64,000 nt of DNA from contig CBFFRP010000108.1 in assembly GCA_965644295.1 (NCBI GenBank), positions 287,093 to 351,092 on the forward strand. Reading direction: 5' to 3'. Each line of letters opens with the position of its first letter. Position 1 is the first letter of the stretch. The notes under the pieces were generated by a model. It was not told the origin of the DNA, made no database searches, and worked only from the letters and a program-made list of their open reading frames with translations. This document shows, piece after piece, positions 11,110 to 23,681 of the stretch. The DNA is from Paraphysomonas bandaiensis (lineage: Eukaryota > Chrysophyceae). The position numbers were made by a program, and so were the translations under genes.

Positions 11110-12342
11110 GGCGATATCTGGCTATATAATAGTTATATGTAGTTTATAACTTCTGCTACGCTTAATACGTCAAACGGTAGTCCAGATAGACTAAAGTATA
11201 TTTACAATCCAGAAAGATGACTGCTATGCAATTCAAAGTACAGCGCACAGTATATGGAGCGCAAACGGACAATAGAGTTGGACATTAAGTGCTCCAGTTC
11301 TTCTCTATAGTCTACAGAGCCCAGCTGAGCCCTCCAGCCAGCCATTCAACACCATACAGCACAGGGCTATACGTACACTATACAGAGTCTGGAATACTGC
11401 TGTTCCATTGTACGACATAGTACAGGGAGTATTCTTGTACTACTATATACAGCGTATATACGTCCTCTGCGGTGCATGTACAAGCAAGATCTTGTATGAA
11501 GATCAGGGGCGGCATACTGAACTCTGCTTGCAAGTTTGGAGCTCGACTTATGGGAAAGAACTCCACATTACCGCATGTGAATGCGAATGCCTGCGTCTAT
11601 TTAAACACTATTCCCCGTGTTTAAGCAGGTGTCAGTAACAAGATTCTGTTATACTTACTTCTACTTTGAACAATCCATCTACGTATAGTTAATCTTACCT
11701 TGTTCATGTATTCAGTGTATGATGTGCTCTGACCTTTGTGCATATTGGCCAATAGAAGCACGTAATACAAAGTAAATGTATGTGTACAAAGATAAAATGA
11801 TCAGGATTAATTGACACCCATATAAGCATGGAGTCGATTGAAGTCTTAATTGCGTATATATAACTATAGCCACATTTACAAGAACTAGTTTTATGAATTG
11901 TTTACTGTCAAGAGCGAGAATATATGCCGAGATAGAATTACTGCTATGTGATCAATACATGAGAAATTTCTCTCGACCTTTATGCTGTGCAAGTGTTTTA
12001 ATAGTCAGGTTAGCAATGTATCACGTGTGTTTAGACAGCAGAATAGCGATACCGTAAGTATAGTTTTACACAAATAACTTCCGCTAATAAAGCATTGGTA
12101 TGAATGTAATCATAAATTAGCTTCGACCGAATCTGGGTTACCGTGAATCGCTAAATATGATATATCCGCACATCCAATTCTTTCCCGAGAATACGATTCA
12201 AGTATTAGTTAGGCACCCACCTGGCTCTACCTAAGTATGCGCTCAGAATGGAGCAGTGATAAAAGGATATCTTCAACCCCTGTTTGTAGTATTATATACA
12301 TTAAACATATTATTACTGACTGTTCAAAGTTTTAGACTAATG
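11110..12342. other. Intergenic region upstream of eIF4E gene
   Basis: Over 1.2 kb without a supported gene. The part near 11350-11470 has the GTATAC/TACTGT palindromic words common near gene starts here and probably includes the eIF4E promoter. The left-most part is the 3' flank of the 9-exon gene. Confidence 0.4.
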
Positions 12343-14312
12343 CTATGAATCTAATGTCCGCTTTTTACGTCTAGATCCAGTGGTAACGACTGCTTTTGCC
12401 TTTTTGCCTATACTACCACTATTTACATTTCTTTCTTTCTGGGATAAATTTTCTTTCGTGGCAATTTGCAAATCAGCACCTGGCATATCAGACGGGATAT
12501 TTATCATCCGTGAATCTAACAATGCAGCCACCGTTGACACATAGGATGTCACGCGACTATATCTGTACACAAAGTAAATAGAAGTTTTACAGCAACTAAA
12601 CATGACACCTCTCTCTAAAAAAGTCACTGAAATGAGATATAACCATATCCACTTCTTCCATTTCCCATCCTTTGAATATGCCTTGCTCGTGTCTGAGCCG
12701 TTCCCCCATCAACCACTGTAACTTATCTTTAAACAAATGGAACACATCTCTAAGGTCCAGCGCAATCAACTCCAGACAGTGCAGATCGATGTCGGCTGTA
12801 ACAAGAGAGGAGAAGCATCAGGTAAATGAAATCGAAAACAGTGTAGATATCAATATTTTATCAGGCTAAACGTGGGACATACACATATAAATATATATCT
12901 ACCATGACGACGAACGTACTCATATCATTATCCTTTTTCTCAGTTAGTGGATTACATTGGAGCGCGCTGTCGATCATCTTCGAAGCTTTGAGCATCTGTG
13001 TCAGGCACATAAAACATATAAAACGATTATAACCATAACATTGAATCCTTGTGGAACACAATTCATACTACGAAAGATGGGCACTAAGTCATACGTACTG
13101 AATACCACATAGTCATTCAAACAACATCAATAGTGCGTACATGTGCGCAGGAGTCTTCGGGAGTTGAACTACGATGCACTTTTCGCATTTCATGAAACTT
13201 AGACACGTGGTTCTTTCCACGAATAAATACATATTCAGCATACTGCAAAAGAAATTTCGTGGGGGTAGTATAGAGCTCTGTGTTCCGACGAATAACATTC
13301 ACATCAAAGTATCTGCAACATACTAGATAATTACAATACCCACATCACAATTACATCTCTCAATGAGACATTAACAATGTTCATATAGTCTTACTTGGAA
13401 TTCGTCTTGGACGACATCTCAGATGACATACGGTTAAAAAGGGCCTTGAAGATAATGCCGTCCTCGGAGTCCGACTCTCTGAATACACGGGGTAAATATA
13501 TTTGTATGCTTATTTCGCGATATTGTTTCATGCATACTACCTGATCAGTGTGTGCAAAAGAACAAGACCTTTCATTGATGTAAGAGGGTTGGGTTCAGAA
13601 ATTTTAGCCCATATTTTTCTCAAAGTTATTCTGATGACAATATTGTTTCAATATATACATTTAGAAATATATTCATAGACATTACTCACCTGTAGGGATT
13701 AGACTCAGACGTCAGGTCTGTGTCGCTGACAAAGTCTCGTGTGATGTCCATCATCGCTTGCACATCCCTTGCAGGAGGTCTACACTGATCTACGCAAGTG
13801 TCACATTACACTACAGAATAAGCACTTTAGTGTCGACCTGGGGTAGTAAGACGTAACAGTAAGGATTCAAAATCACTTGAAAATATAATCTTTATATCTC
13901 TTTGTATCTTCGATGTTGCACGCCTGGCAATGGAAAGTAAGTCACTGATACCTTCATTTACAACCTCTAGTTTCCTAATTGTTCCAGTAAATTAAATTCC
14001 AATGGCAAAATAAGATTCATACCGTAGTAATTTAGAGGATAGCGGAGTTTTTACTTCTGGAAGAATGACATCATTCCCACCACTTCTGTTGATCTGTACT
14101 TTTGACACAACAGAACTGTCGGATAGAACCCTTTGCTTATTGTTTGTTCTCGCATAAGCTCTGGTAATAAACACTGAGAGTAAAGAACAGTGAGAGATGT
14201 CACAGTGTTTGTCATATCTGTGATACTTACAGGGCTGCTTGAGGCCACATACCGCTACACACCACATAACGAGGACGAACCATTGCAATCGGATAAGTCG
14301 AGGGTTGATCAT
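12343..14312 (-). CDS. Unrecognised 9-exon protein with signal-like N-terminus
   Basis: Nine minus-strand exons: 14231-14312, 14023-14173, 13838-13974, 13690-13789, 13395-13478, 13141-13312, 12920-12995, 12609-12795 and 12343-12562. All introns are GT-AG, and the total is 1209 nt, giving 402 residues. The N-terminus has a hydrophobic run (WFVLVMWCVAVCGL) after a basic start, like a signal peptide or anchor. The body is mostly helical, with charged heptad-like stretches (LLSIARRATSKIQRDIKIIF; LELIALDLRDVFHLFKDKL). The C-terminus is Lys/Arg-rich (RRKKRTLDS), resembling a nuclear signal, which sits oddly with a signal peptide. No known domain was recognised. The strict frame through eight introns makes it a real gene. 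Confidence 0.75.
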
Positions 14313-14929
14313 GTCATCTATTGTCTCCACTGACAATTAAACAAATGCTGCCATGATAAGCCTGCGCAGGTAGAGTGCAGTAAGCTATGAGTGCAGTGAG
14401 CGTCCACATCTCTCTATGCACTCTACTGTACTGTATGCGAGCATATACACCACCGTATAATGCCTGTATTAATACGGAATACAGTGCTGTATAACTACGA
14501 ATCTGAAGTATGTATATGGTGGACAGAATACTGCTGCAATGTTACAATGGTGGATGAGGACAGCTTAATTGGGGTGTGGTTCATTCCATAGTAATCGTCC
14601 ATAATGCAGATTCCATCGAACGACTTAATGTCGTGAAATGTCTTGCACGGAGTATTAGGCAGAGCAATGCGAGGTCAAGAGTCGAAATATGCATTCCATT
14701 TAAAGTACTCTGAACTGTATTCTAAGCTGTATACTGCCGTACTGTACGAACACCACCACATACACACAGTAGTCCAATCTGTATATCGTGTCTGTATTAT
14801 TGTATACCGGTACAGTATACTGTATGGTCGTGTGAATGGAATGTGAGGCATGTTCCACATTCCATACAGACCCTCATCAGACAGAGAAGCGTCCAAAGAC
14901 GTGTACAAGTCCCGATAAATACCACTGCA
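14313..14929. promoter_or_regulatory. Divergent promoter region with GTATAC/TGTAC palindromes
   Basis: Head-to-head space between the 9-exon gene and NF-YC. It contains many copies of TACTGTA, GTATAC and TGTAC words (about 14420-14435, 14715-14760, 14800-14830). No gene is seen. Confidence 0.4.
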
Positions 14930-15328
14930 ATGAATATGATTCACGGAGATCAAGATTATGATGGCCCTGAAATGACAGAGGCAATGTTTCAGGAGCAGAT
15001 GCACGGCGCTCTTCGTAATTTTTGGATGGAGCAGATAAGAGAGATGGAAGATCTTGGAATTGGATCAGAACAAGACTTCAAAAACCATAACGACTTACCT
15101 CTGGCTAGGATTAAGCGTATTATGAAGTCTGACGAAGATGTGCGCATGATTAGTGCAGAAGCTCCGGTTTTGTTCGCCAAGGCTTGCGAAATGTTTATCC
15201 TCGAACTCACACTTCGAGCATGGTGCAATTCTGAAAAAATGAAGCGTCGCACATTACAAAAGGACGATATTGAAGCTGCTATCAAAAATACTGATATATT
15301 TGACTTCTTGGTAGGCTTACAAGCATAA
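14930..15328 (+). CDS. NFYC: NF-YC / HAP5 CCAAT-binding subunit
   Basis: A single exon of 132 residues; the first in-frame ATG is at 14930. The NF-YC histone-fold domain fills residues about 20-130: an FWMEQIREMED alpha-N helix, then the diagnostic LPLARIKRIMKSDEDV, ISAEAPVLFAKACEMFILEL, and the closing KRRTLQKDDIEAAI and TDIFDFLV. NF-YC pairs with NF-YB through this fold and with NF-YA to bind CCAAT boxes in promoters. The protein is close to the minimal core length and lacks the Gln-rich tail of animal and plant NF-YC. The alternative family member DPB3/NC2-alpha is unlikely given the KSDEDVRMISAEAP signature. Confidence 0.96.
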   Translation: MNMIHGDQDYDGPEMTEAMFQEQMHGALRNFWMEQIREMEDLGIGSEQDFKNHNDLPLARIKRIMKSDEDVRMISAEAPVLFAKACEMFILELTLRAWCNSEKMKRRTLQKDDIEAAIKNTDIFDFLVGLQA

Positions 15329-17166
15329 CCGGTACTGTTGGTGTAATTACGAGGACATATTCAGAGTGAACAGTTGCACTCTGGTAGTTTCATTTGTACA
15401 CTTTCATAGAACGTACGTGTAACTGTGTCATGTTTTTAACGTTTAGTCCATCATATATGCTCTGAATAACGGGCAGTAGGCCAATCTAAGGCGTACTCTA
15501 TGTCTTTCGTTGCATTGACGCTGTCATCATAGTGACTGTATACGCTGCGCTTCCGAACAATATTAAGGCGTCAGTTTATATAGAAGTCCTAGCATCATTA
15601 TTCGTGGTTGATATAATTTATAAATTGCAGACATCTATTATTATACGAGTGCGACAATTGACACACATTTTTTTTTGTCAAAATTCATATAATTACGACC
15701 TAAGTTACAGTCAGTAGTGAATAATCATTTCGCTAAATTTGATAGTGCCGTATCTCGCACGTTACAACGAGCCGATACATCGAGTGAAAGATAATGTTTT
15801 TTATATATAATGTAGTTTAAGATTTAAGAATGTAAACAGTACTCATATATCGTACTGTACATTGCACAATACACAACACTTCATGCTGTTAAAAACATAA
15901 TATATACACTAGAATGTATAGCTATTTGTGGCTTGCATGCTGTTAGAGGAAATAGGAGTTCCCTGATTAACATAATACGGTTGTTTCCTTAAGATAGTGA
16001 AATAACCAGCTACTGGATTATTCTATACTATTCGTATATGATTAAACTTGTACATATTCCATGTTTAAAAATATACAATTGTTATAAATATCGACTCTAT
16101 GAATCAAGATCTACTGAATGATATGACTATTTTATGATAGGCTTTATATTGAAATATGCAATGATATATATAACTGAAACAGATAAAGAGATAACAGATA
16201 TATTATGATGAGGACCATGGTTGATGATATTTGCAGGACATTATAAAGATACGCAAGGCTTGAGAATTTTACTCGTGAATTCCTGGTTTTATATCCAGGC
16301 TAATAGAGGGGTATTGCCGAATTCTCCAGTAATGCAGTTGTACTTTACTTGTGCTATGTTGTCCTGAAGAGATTGTATTTGAAGTATACTATGTCAAGTC
16401 TTTGGATGAGGACAGTGATGATGACTCTTCTTTATCCGCAATGAAATAATCTTCGCATATTTGTAGTATTGATTCCCATTCAGGAGTACGACCTCCAAAG
16501 CAGAGAGCTAAATCCAAACGGAAGGTTCATTCAGCACGGAAAGTTGTCTATGTTGTCCACACGGTGACTCCATGAGATGAGTCTGCTGATAAACTTTCCA
16601 TGTAGCATGTTTCGTATCTTAATAAAGTTGAACAAGGACAGTGAGTTCAAAGAGAAGGCTGGCACCAGGTCGGCCATGGTTAAATGGAGTCATTAATTGA
16701 CAAGGATTGTGCTCAACCTTAGGAGAGAACTCATTCCCAAGAGAGCGATATTATATTCGTGGAATCGGCTCGTATATATATTGGTACAATGGAGAGGGCA
16801 GTTAAGTTTATATAGTTCGAGCTCGGCGTGTCTTACCGGTTACAGTATTGCCTGAAGAGGCATCACTATTAAGTGATGATTGGAAACTGGTTCAACTGCA
16901 AGCATGGGTTCCAATCATCCCACAGTGTTCGATGTATGTAATCTTTGGGGGTCATCCATTACGGGAAATAAAGATGGTTGACCTCTTTGAACATAAGCTA
17001 TTGCTAAAAATAAGTCTTTCACACATTATAATAATCACCATAGTCAGTTTTACTTCTAACTATTCCGTTGTGTGTGATAGTTATGTTCTGAATTTTATTC
17101 ACTTTTCTACATTACTGTGCTCAACACTTTGCATTCTAATAATCACAACATTCTTCTGTGCTCCCT
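15329..17166. other. AT-rich region with possible decayed element
   Basis: No intact gene. From about 16380 to 16960 short coding-like stretches are broken by stops in all frames (for example an acidic 'DEDSDDDSS' piece near 16408), as in a decayed transposable element; the family could not be named. The remainder is AT-rich with no features seen. Confidence 0.35.
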
Positions 17167-17642
17167 CAACAAAGTCGGACTCGCACCTTTTCGTGGCGTT
17201 CTGGGGGATAAGTACCGGAGAGATTCTCTCTGGGAAACTAACGTGAACCGCAAACATAGTCAGCAGATATTCTTCTGCCCACTCATAGCCGAATGCATGC
17301 GTGGTACAAGGGACACCAATAAGTGTCACTTGTGTAGACGTCTTTGGGCCCTGACGAATAAACAGGCATCTGGGACAGGGCCCACCTAAAGGGGAACCGG
17401 GGTATTGGGCTGCCTGCTGAAGTCAAGCATCCGGGATGTTCACCTTAAGAACTCAGAGCGGAAGTGGTCACACCTTGGTGCTTGCGGCGACGCACAAGCA
17501 GCTTCCGTGGCGTTAAATAGTTAAATAGTGTGTAATGATTCGTTACAGGTAGAGGTCTAACTAGTTTGTCTAGCATTCGTCTAGCTACAAAGTTGGTACT
17601 GGTTTTTAACGCCTATTGCTCTCTATAAGACTTTTAATATAC
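17167..17642 (+). repeat. Dispersed repeat, copy 1
   Basis: About 476 bp closely matching 41131-41635 over its whole length (roughly nine bases in ten by eye). It begins with 'caacaaagtcggactcgcac' and ends near 'gacttttaatata'. One frame in the first 220 bp stays open in both copies, and a 3-nt length difference between them keeps that frame, hinting at former coding capacity. A homology fragment is also visible near 465-530. The element has no obvious terminal inverted repeats or transposase, so it is a non-autonomous or partial mobile element. Confidence 0.75.
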
Positions 17643-17784
17643 TACTACTGTGCTTAAATATGCATTCCACAAGCCCAGGTAAGTGACTCTAGTACGCATT
17701 GTAGATATTTTAACATGCTGCTGCATACTATATATCAGGGCCTAGTAGCCATTAATGGTAATACCATTTCCATTTTAATTGCCG

Positions 17785-17880
17785 GGACATTATTCACAGG
17801 GCTGCGTATCAATTAATTGACGCAGGTTGTAGTCAATTATAATTGCAATTATTACTTGCTGCCTCAATATCTACAGTACT
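17785..17880. repeat. AT-rich MITE-like fragment
   Basis: Shares 'aattataattgcaattat' (17835-17852) exactly with 33839-33856, together with similar flanks (aattaattgac before, a ttagctg/cttgctg-like end after). Self-complementary 'ATAATTGCAATTAT' suggests a small foldback element or its remains. Confidence 0.4.
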
Positions 17881-18087
17881 TGCATTATCTACAGTAAGTT
17901 CTCAAGGGTATACAAGTAAAATACCTTTACAGGTATACCACCACATTCTTTCATTGATATATCGTTAGTTTAAAAAATGAAATCAAGTGTGACTACTGTA
18001 CTAAAAAATTATTTAAATTATTTTAATAAAGACGCATCAGATGTATATTTGCTGGGAAAATAAAATTAGGGATATACCTGTGGTGGC

Positions 18088-19655
18088 TTAGGTCAATTGT
18101 GACAGCAGATTTGCTTTACTTTCTTGCATTCTCTTAAGAGCAATTGATTCTGATTCAACTTTTTCGACACTAGCTAAATCTATCAGTACTGGTTTCATAC
18201 CAATGACATCATCTCCACTGTCGTCCAGGACTGGAAGCAATGCAACATGTCTCCACTCAAGATCGCCATGCACAAGACAGTGCCGAGCGAGTTCTTCGAC
18301 ACTATCATTGAGCACACTCTCCGCTGCAATATCTGAGGACAAAATAAAGTCGTTTATTTTTGTCGTCCACGCTTCAAACCGTTCGTCACTAGGCGACTCA
18401 CTGTTCGCAACTCTACCCCAATTTGATAGATCAAAATCAAAGCAAACTGACCCCTCTCGTTTTATGCAATGGAATACAAACGGCATGACGAGACAATGTG
18501 AATCAGCAACACAGTACTGAACACACCTACTCCGTACACTTCTCTCCATACATTCAATTCCTTTTCACAAAGCTTCTCATAATAAAATTTCTTTACAACA
18601 ACTAAATTGAAATCTTTAGTCAGTGCGAGACAAACCTGACCATCCGCCCCTCCGTGAAATTGCCGCAACACTATTACATGATTTGGTTCATAGTTGGGTA
18701 GTGCAAGTGTAATCGCCGTGTGTCCCATTAAGTCAGTGTTGGAAATCGTGCCCCAACGCCAATTCTTTTCAGAGAGAATGGTGTAAGCCCTTTGTGAGGT
18801 TAGCAGCGATACCACTCGATATTGAGATTGCATCGATTTCAACAATACTGTTCCAATCAAGGGAAGTACTTGAGAATCATCCCAAGAGTACACCTCGCTC
18901 CCATGGAGGTGTCTTTCCAGTGTGCTCGCCACGGGAAACTGGGTGTACAAGTCTTCATACATGGGTGGATTCAAGTCTTTGGAAGCAGCAAAGTCGTCTG
19001 TGTCCGGAAACCAGACTACTCGCCATGCATCCAGTGTAGTTAAAATCCCGAACATTTCACATTGCCCAAAAGAGTTACGTAAATTGGACATATAATCGAA
19101 TATTTGTCCTAGCACTTTATCATCGGACAGCTTTGATTTCTCCGGTTGTTTCACCTCAATCACTGTAATCGGTACACCAGATTTGGTCTTAACAACCCAA
19201 ATATCAGATTTCGACTCTCTCCTACTCGTTTCTACCATACACACTAATGTTGCTTGATAATGAATCGATAATTCCATATTAACACCCAAGAAATACATTA
19301 CATCTCGAACAATTCTTCGGACATAATCCTCAATTTCTGCCTCATTAAAGTATGATATGCGTGTTTTACAATCCTGGTTTCGAAGTGCCAGGAGGTATTC
19401 ACTTGCCATGGACAAATTGTGCGCTTCAATATTATCAAAGATACCAACGTCCTGAACATCAAACATATTGACAGCCGTATGTGTAGACGTATAAGTAGAA
19501 GCCGAAGCGCTTCTTCTACTTAATTCCATGCCACCTAATCCACTTTTCCAGAACTGCTCAATGGAATACACAGCCTGCTTAGCCAGGTCCTCAGCCTGCT
19601 TGAGAAGTAGCAGTCGAACAGGTTCCGGAAGTACTTCAAGATCGATTTCTTCCAT
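18088..19655 (-). pseudogene. PD-(D/E)XK nuclease + protein-kinase-like gene (Crinkler-type), frameshifted
   Basis: Two overlapping minus-strand frames, 18462-19655 and 18088-18549, together form one protein architecture. Residues about 100-220 of the first match a PD-(D/E)XK nuclease: a conserved Glu-rich helix (NEAEIEDYV), then Asp151 (SDIWVV), and Glu167-x-Lys169 (TVIEVKQPEK). Next comes a kinase start with a Gly-rich loop (HGGADGQVCLAL) and the ATP lysine (LVVVKKF). The second frame supplies LVMPF, the catalytic-loop HGDLEWRHVAL and a DFG-equivalent LIDLASVEKV. This nuclease-kinase pairing is known from Crinkler-type effectors of oomycetes and chytrids, whose N-terminal LFLAK header is absent here. 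The frame changes near 18530 with no spliceable intron, so the gene is probably broken by a small indel, or the assembly has an error. It has no introns, unlike most neighbours, and lies beside repeats. Confidence 0.7.
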
Positions 19656-20223
19656 TGTTTATATCTATTGATGACTGGAATATATTGGTGTGAAAACTCC
19701 GTCTTAACGGATGGAACGTCTCAATTTATTGCTGCTGGTGCTGTATGCATGGTGTGTCGACAACATAAGGTTTTACTTAAAACTAAAGGTTTATATAAAA
19801 GTGGGGGTTTATGGTAAGAACCGTACCAAAATCCTGCATTTCTAAATGTTTCATTGTGTGCTACCCTGCTGCACAAGGCACTCATTTGGATACATGCATC
19901 CGCACACATAGCCCTGTATATTCGAGTACTTTAAAAGAAGTGAACCCTCTAGCGCGCAGGTTTCTGACCACTCGAGTGTGGGCGTGTATAATCTACGACA
20001 GTACACTGTACAACTGTATCTACAGCGCCTCCGTGTCCCAATACACTTCTACTTCATACTCATATACACACTGCTGTCTCGTATATTCACACTGCTGTCT
20101 CGTATAGTCTCGTATAGCAGTACTCCACACGACTGTGCCCATATCTCATACATCTGAACACACACCCCCCCTGCTACCACAGGCCTTGGTGTTCATGCAC
20201 TTCCCCCTTGACCCTATTATCTC
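19656..20223. promoter_or_regulatory. Divergent intergenic region
   Basis: Space between the nuclease-kinase locus and the VPS9 gene. It holds TGTAC/TACACTGTAC words near 19996-20015 and a tandem 'cactgctgtctcgtatat' direct repeat near 20070-20110. No gene is seen. Confidence 0.35.
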
Positions 20224-22820
20224 ATGATGAACAGAGAGGACGTACCTGCTGCTGCTAGTGATGATAGTATACTATTGGGGAGAACGGAGCTAATATCTAT
20301 GCGTGAAATATTCCCTGATGAAACAGACTCCACTCTACTGAACTGTCTGCAGAACACTAATTGGAATCTTGATTCTGCAGTTCTACTGTGCTTAGAGCAA
20401 CAGTCATCCTCATTTATCACACGCACACTGCCAAAGTCTCAGTCGTCTAGTAGTGTGGGATCTCTGCTTACAGATGAGGCAAGTCAGTCCCCTTCAACGA
20501 ACCCGATGCGTATGCAGCAGCAGGGAGGGTTGAATAGCCGATCCCCTATACGCCGCTCAGGTCCACGACGAGTGGCTGCGCGTATGACTCTGCCAAATGA
20601 CTTCATTTGTGTCCCAAGTGTACGCACAGTAATTGACTCCACATTTCCTATACACAAGGCCGATAGCATAGACTTCACGGTATACATTAATCGCTCTGGT
20701 GCATCCCTTGGTCTCAATGTCGAGAAACAAGGTGGGAATATCGTGGTGAGCGGATTGAGTAATGAATCCTCCAATACCCCAGGACTCTCTTACCAAGCAG
20801 GAGTTCGAGTCGGTGATGTACTTCATGGCGTAAACTTTGAATACTTCAATACTGGTGTTTCTAAAGCTAATGTTACCAAAGTAGTATCAGCTGCTGGACC
20901 GTTCCTCTGTCTTCATTTTATTCGCTATCTAGATGTAAGCAGGACTCCCTATACGGATGGTAGCACGCGACAACACGCTGCATCTCTGCGCAAAATTCAT
21001 CCCTGTGCCTTGATGTTGTTAGACCAAGAAGTGCTTGATGTGGAGGACATGGAGGTCTTTTGTGAATCTTTGCAAAGACTAAAATCCCGAACCATAGACT
21101 GGAGCACTGGGGTTATACGACAACGAACGAAAATTAGAGACATTGCTGCTGCAATACAGTCTTCTGGTTTGGGTGCAGTGGATGGGACTGGGACGCGAGA
21201 CGACTCTGCACTTCGACTGGTGTCTAGCAGTAGTGGCGGTAGTTCGTTGCGCAATATGCGCTGGCCTGTAACCGGGTCCACTGCTCCTATGGCGCTATCT
21301 GCGTATAGATCTAGCGGGGAAATATCTGACATTCGGCAAAGTTGGTATAAGGAGGTTACTATGAGTACTCGAGACATCCAACCGGCGATATCTATCCGTA
21401 TAACTGGGACCACGGTGATTGATGATCACACGGAGTATGTACTATGGGTGCAAGACGTGAGCACCGGGTTACAGTGGTATACCACCAGAAGATTTAGGGA
21501 GTTCTTTAAGCTCAGAGAGGTAAGCATAGCGTGAAACAACATCTATCTGTTTCATATCGCAATTGGTAGACTCTAGTTTCACTTTGGGGTGTCTTCGGAT
21601 CGCTTCCTTTCCCTGCTCGACGCCTCTCTGTTGGACGAAATGACCCATCAGGCTCCCTGGTAGCGGAGCGCCGTCCTTTGTTGGAGACATTCCTGCGGTC
21701 TGCGTACCAGGTAGTTGTCGCTGAGCACCTGGTCCATCCCGCGACGAGAAAAATATTCTTAGCGATATATCGCTTTGTAGATGTATCTCACAATATGCCA
21801 TCAATCTCTGCTATATACTCGCAGCAAAAGAGGCTGCATGACGCGTACATCGAGAGACTGATGGAGGAGCATGCCTATGTAGGTGCCTCTCATCGCGATG
21901 ACGAAGAATGTACCATAGACTATTTAAACGATCCATTCATTTTTGTGCGCCGATGGGTGGAGATCTACATTCACTCTATACTTCAGTTGCCGGTGTTTCG
22001 TAGGGTAGTGGGGAGATTCGTTCGCAATTATCTGAAGAGTAGTACAGGCGATGACTCGAAGTCGTGGGATGAGCGAGAATCTGTGAATAACGTCAAGTCT
22101 TTAGGTGAATTTATTGATAACCTCCAAGATGTACTATTAAGAGGCATGCGTACTGACGTTGCGGAAGTAATTGAACACTTTGTCCATGGTGACACTCGGG
22201 GAAGGTATGGGGGCCAGCCCAGACAGCTACAGAAAATAGATGAAGATACCATCTATGTAAATGCGATTTTGAAGATGGACTGGGTGGATAGTATTACACA
22301 GGTAGCTGTTAGGCGGCAGATCGAGACAGAGGTATACGTACCATGTGCGGATGCCGTGAGAGCAGTACTTAATGAGGGGTTCGCTCAGAGGGACAAACAG
22401 TTAGTTGCCAAGTGCCAGTATCTGAGGTGCCAGCCTCAGTCGTTTTTTGGCATACCCCTGAAGCATATTTCTCCCTCTAGCTGGGAAGATGTCGTCCGTG
22501 CTATAGATAAAGTGCCTAAGATGTCCATCCCTTTTGACAAATTACAACTGCTCGTTGCGGCTGCAAAGCAAATTCCTGAGATCTACCGTAAAGAGCATCC
22601 AGATGCATCCATTTCCCTAGGAGCCGATGATATGCTCCCAATATTTATATATTGTTTAGCTATGTCCAAAATTAGACGGCTCTCCACTCTCTCGAAGGAA
22701 CTGGAGAATGTATGTGACTCCGAGTGTAGGGTGTCAGAGATAGGCTACTATACAGCAACTTTAGAGGCATCACTTCAGCATATACTAGACATGGATGAAA
22801 TCAATGGCGATATTAGTTAG
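20224..22820 (+). CDS. CUE-PDZ-PX-VPS9 protein, Rab5-family GEF candidate
   Basis: Two exons, 20224-21519 and 21570-22820, give 848 residues. In order: a CUE-like ubiquitin-binding segment (about 21-58, MREIFPDETDSTLLNCLQNT with the downstream AVLLCL); a PDZ-like domain (about 150-235, with SLGLNVEKQGG and AGVRVGDVLHGVN); a PX domain (about 388-500, whose RRFREFF phosphoinositide-binding motif ends exon 1 and whose LP-rich loop and RRPLLETFL begin exon 2); and a C-terminal VPS9 domain (about 710-840, ADDMLPIFIYCL and GYYTATLEASL). VPS9 domains exchange nucleotide on Rab5-type GTPases. PX would place the protein on PI3P endosomes, and CUE could sense ubiquitinated cargo. The combination with PDZ is unusual. 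Activity is inferred from domains. Confidence 0.88.
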
Positions 22821-23681
22821 CACCCTCCGTTGTAGTTCTTTATTTTACAATGTTCTTGTGTTTTTCGAATGCTGTGTGCACAATACATTCGTTTTTATTT
22901 GCACCGACGAATTCTTAACAATAATACCTTTGTAAAAGTAAAAATACGTATATTTTTGTACATTTTGCGTAAGCGTGTTACTAGATATATATTCGAATTG
23001 CTAATTAAAGCCTAATTCCTCTTTTGTTACAATACATGCCTAAGTGCTGCTCATCAAGGAGCACCAATATTGCTAATCGACCAACTAGATTTGGCGCTGC
23101 ATAGTCAACTTACGTGCTATGTAAATCACGAAACAGCATATGTAGCTTGCTAATGGCTAATAGTGATATAACAGCGGCGTAGATGTATAGATAAATAACT
23201 ATGAATCCTTAATTTACGGAAAAAGTATCACAAAGACCACTCTTTAGGGTTATCCATATTCAGTGAATTCATTACGTAGATTTACACACTACTCATGTTA
23301 TCAATGAGATTGGAAGGTTAAATGGCGATGCCTATTCTTCTTCCATAAGCCATAAGTAATAGTGAAGGTAGACTAATCCTTCTCTAAGATATGGATCATG
23401 AGCCTATTGGTTATTCAATAAAATATGAATGAATGAGGGAATATTATCCTTTATCGTGGTTGCGCTTTGCAGCGTATTATTATCATCATCTAGGATCTAG
23501 GATAACAATATCGCGGCAGAAAGATATAAAAAAATTAATGAATATATTTTGTATCACGAAAGGGTTTCCTCGACATACATACGAAATAACCAGAAAAAGC
23601 CCTTTCATATTGATAAATAACACAATACACAAATTTTCACACCAAAACATTGTAGCGCCGCAGGACACAAAACAGGAAACC
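22821..23681. other. Convergent intergenic region
   Basis: AT-rich 3' flanks of two convergent genes. A short open frame at 23433-23720 has no recognisable content. Nothing else is seen. Confidence 0.45.

Noticed and set aside
12343-14312. FANCI/FANCD2 or MutS-like identity for the 9-exon gene
   Set aside because: Helical character and a basic tail looked suggestive, but no signature motif of these families could be found.
16380-16960. Intact transposase gene left of repeat copy 1
   Set aside because: All frames have several stops and no motif of a named transposase could be read, so only a low-confidence decayed element is noted.
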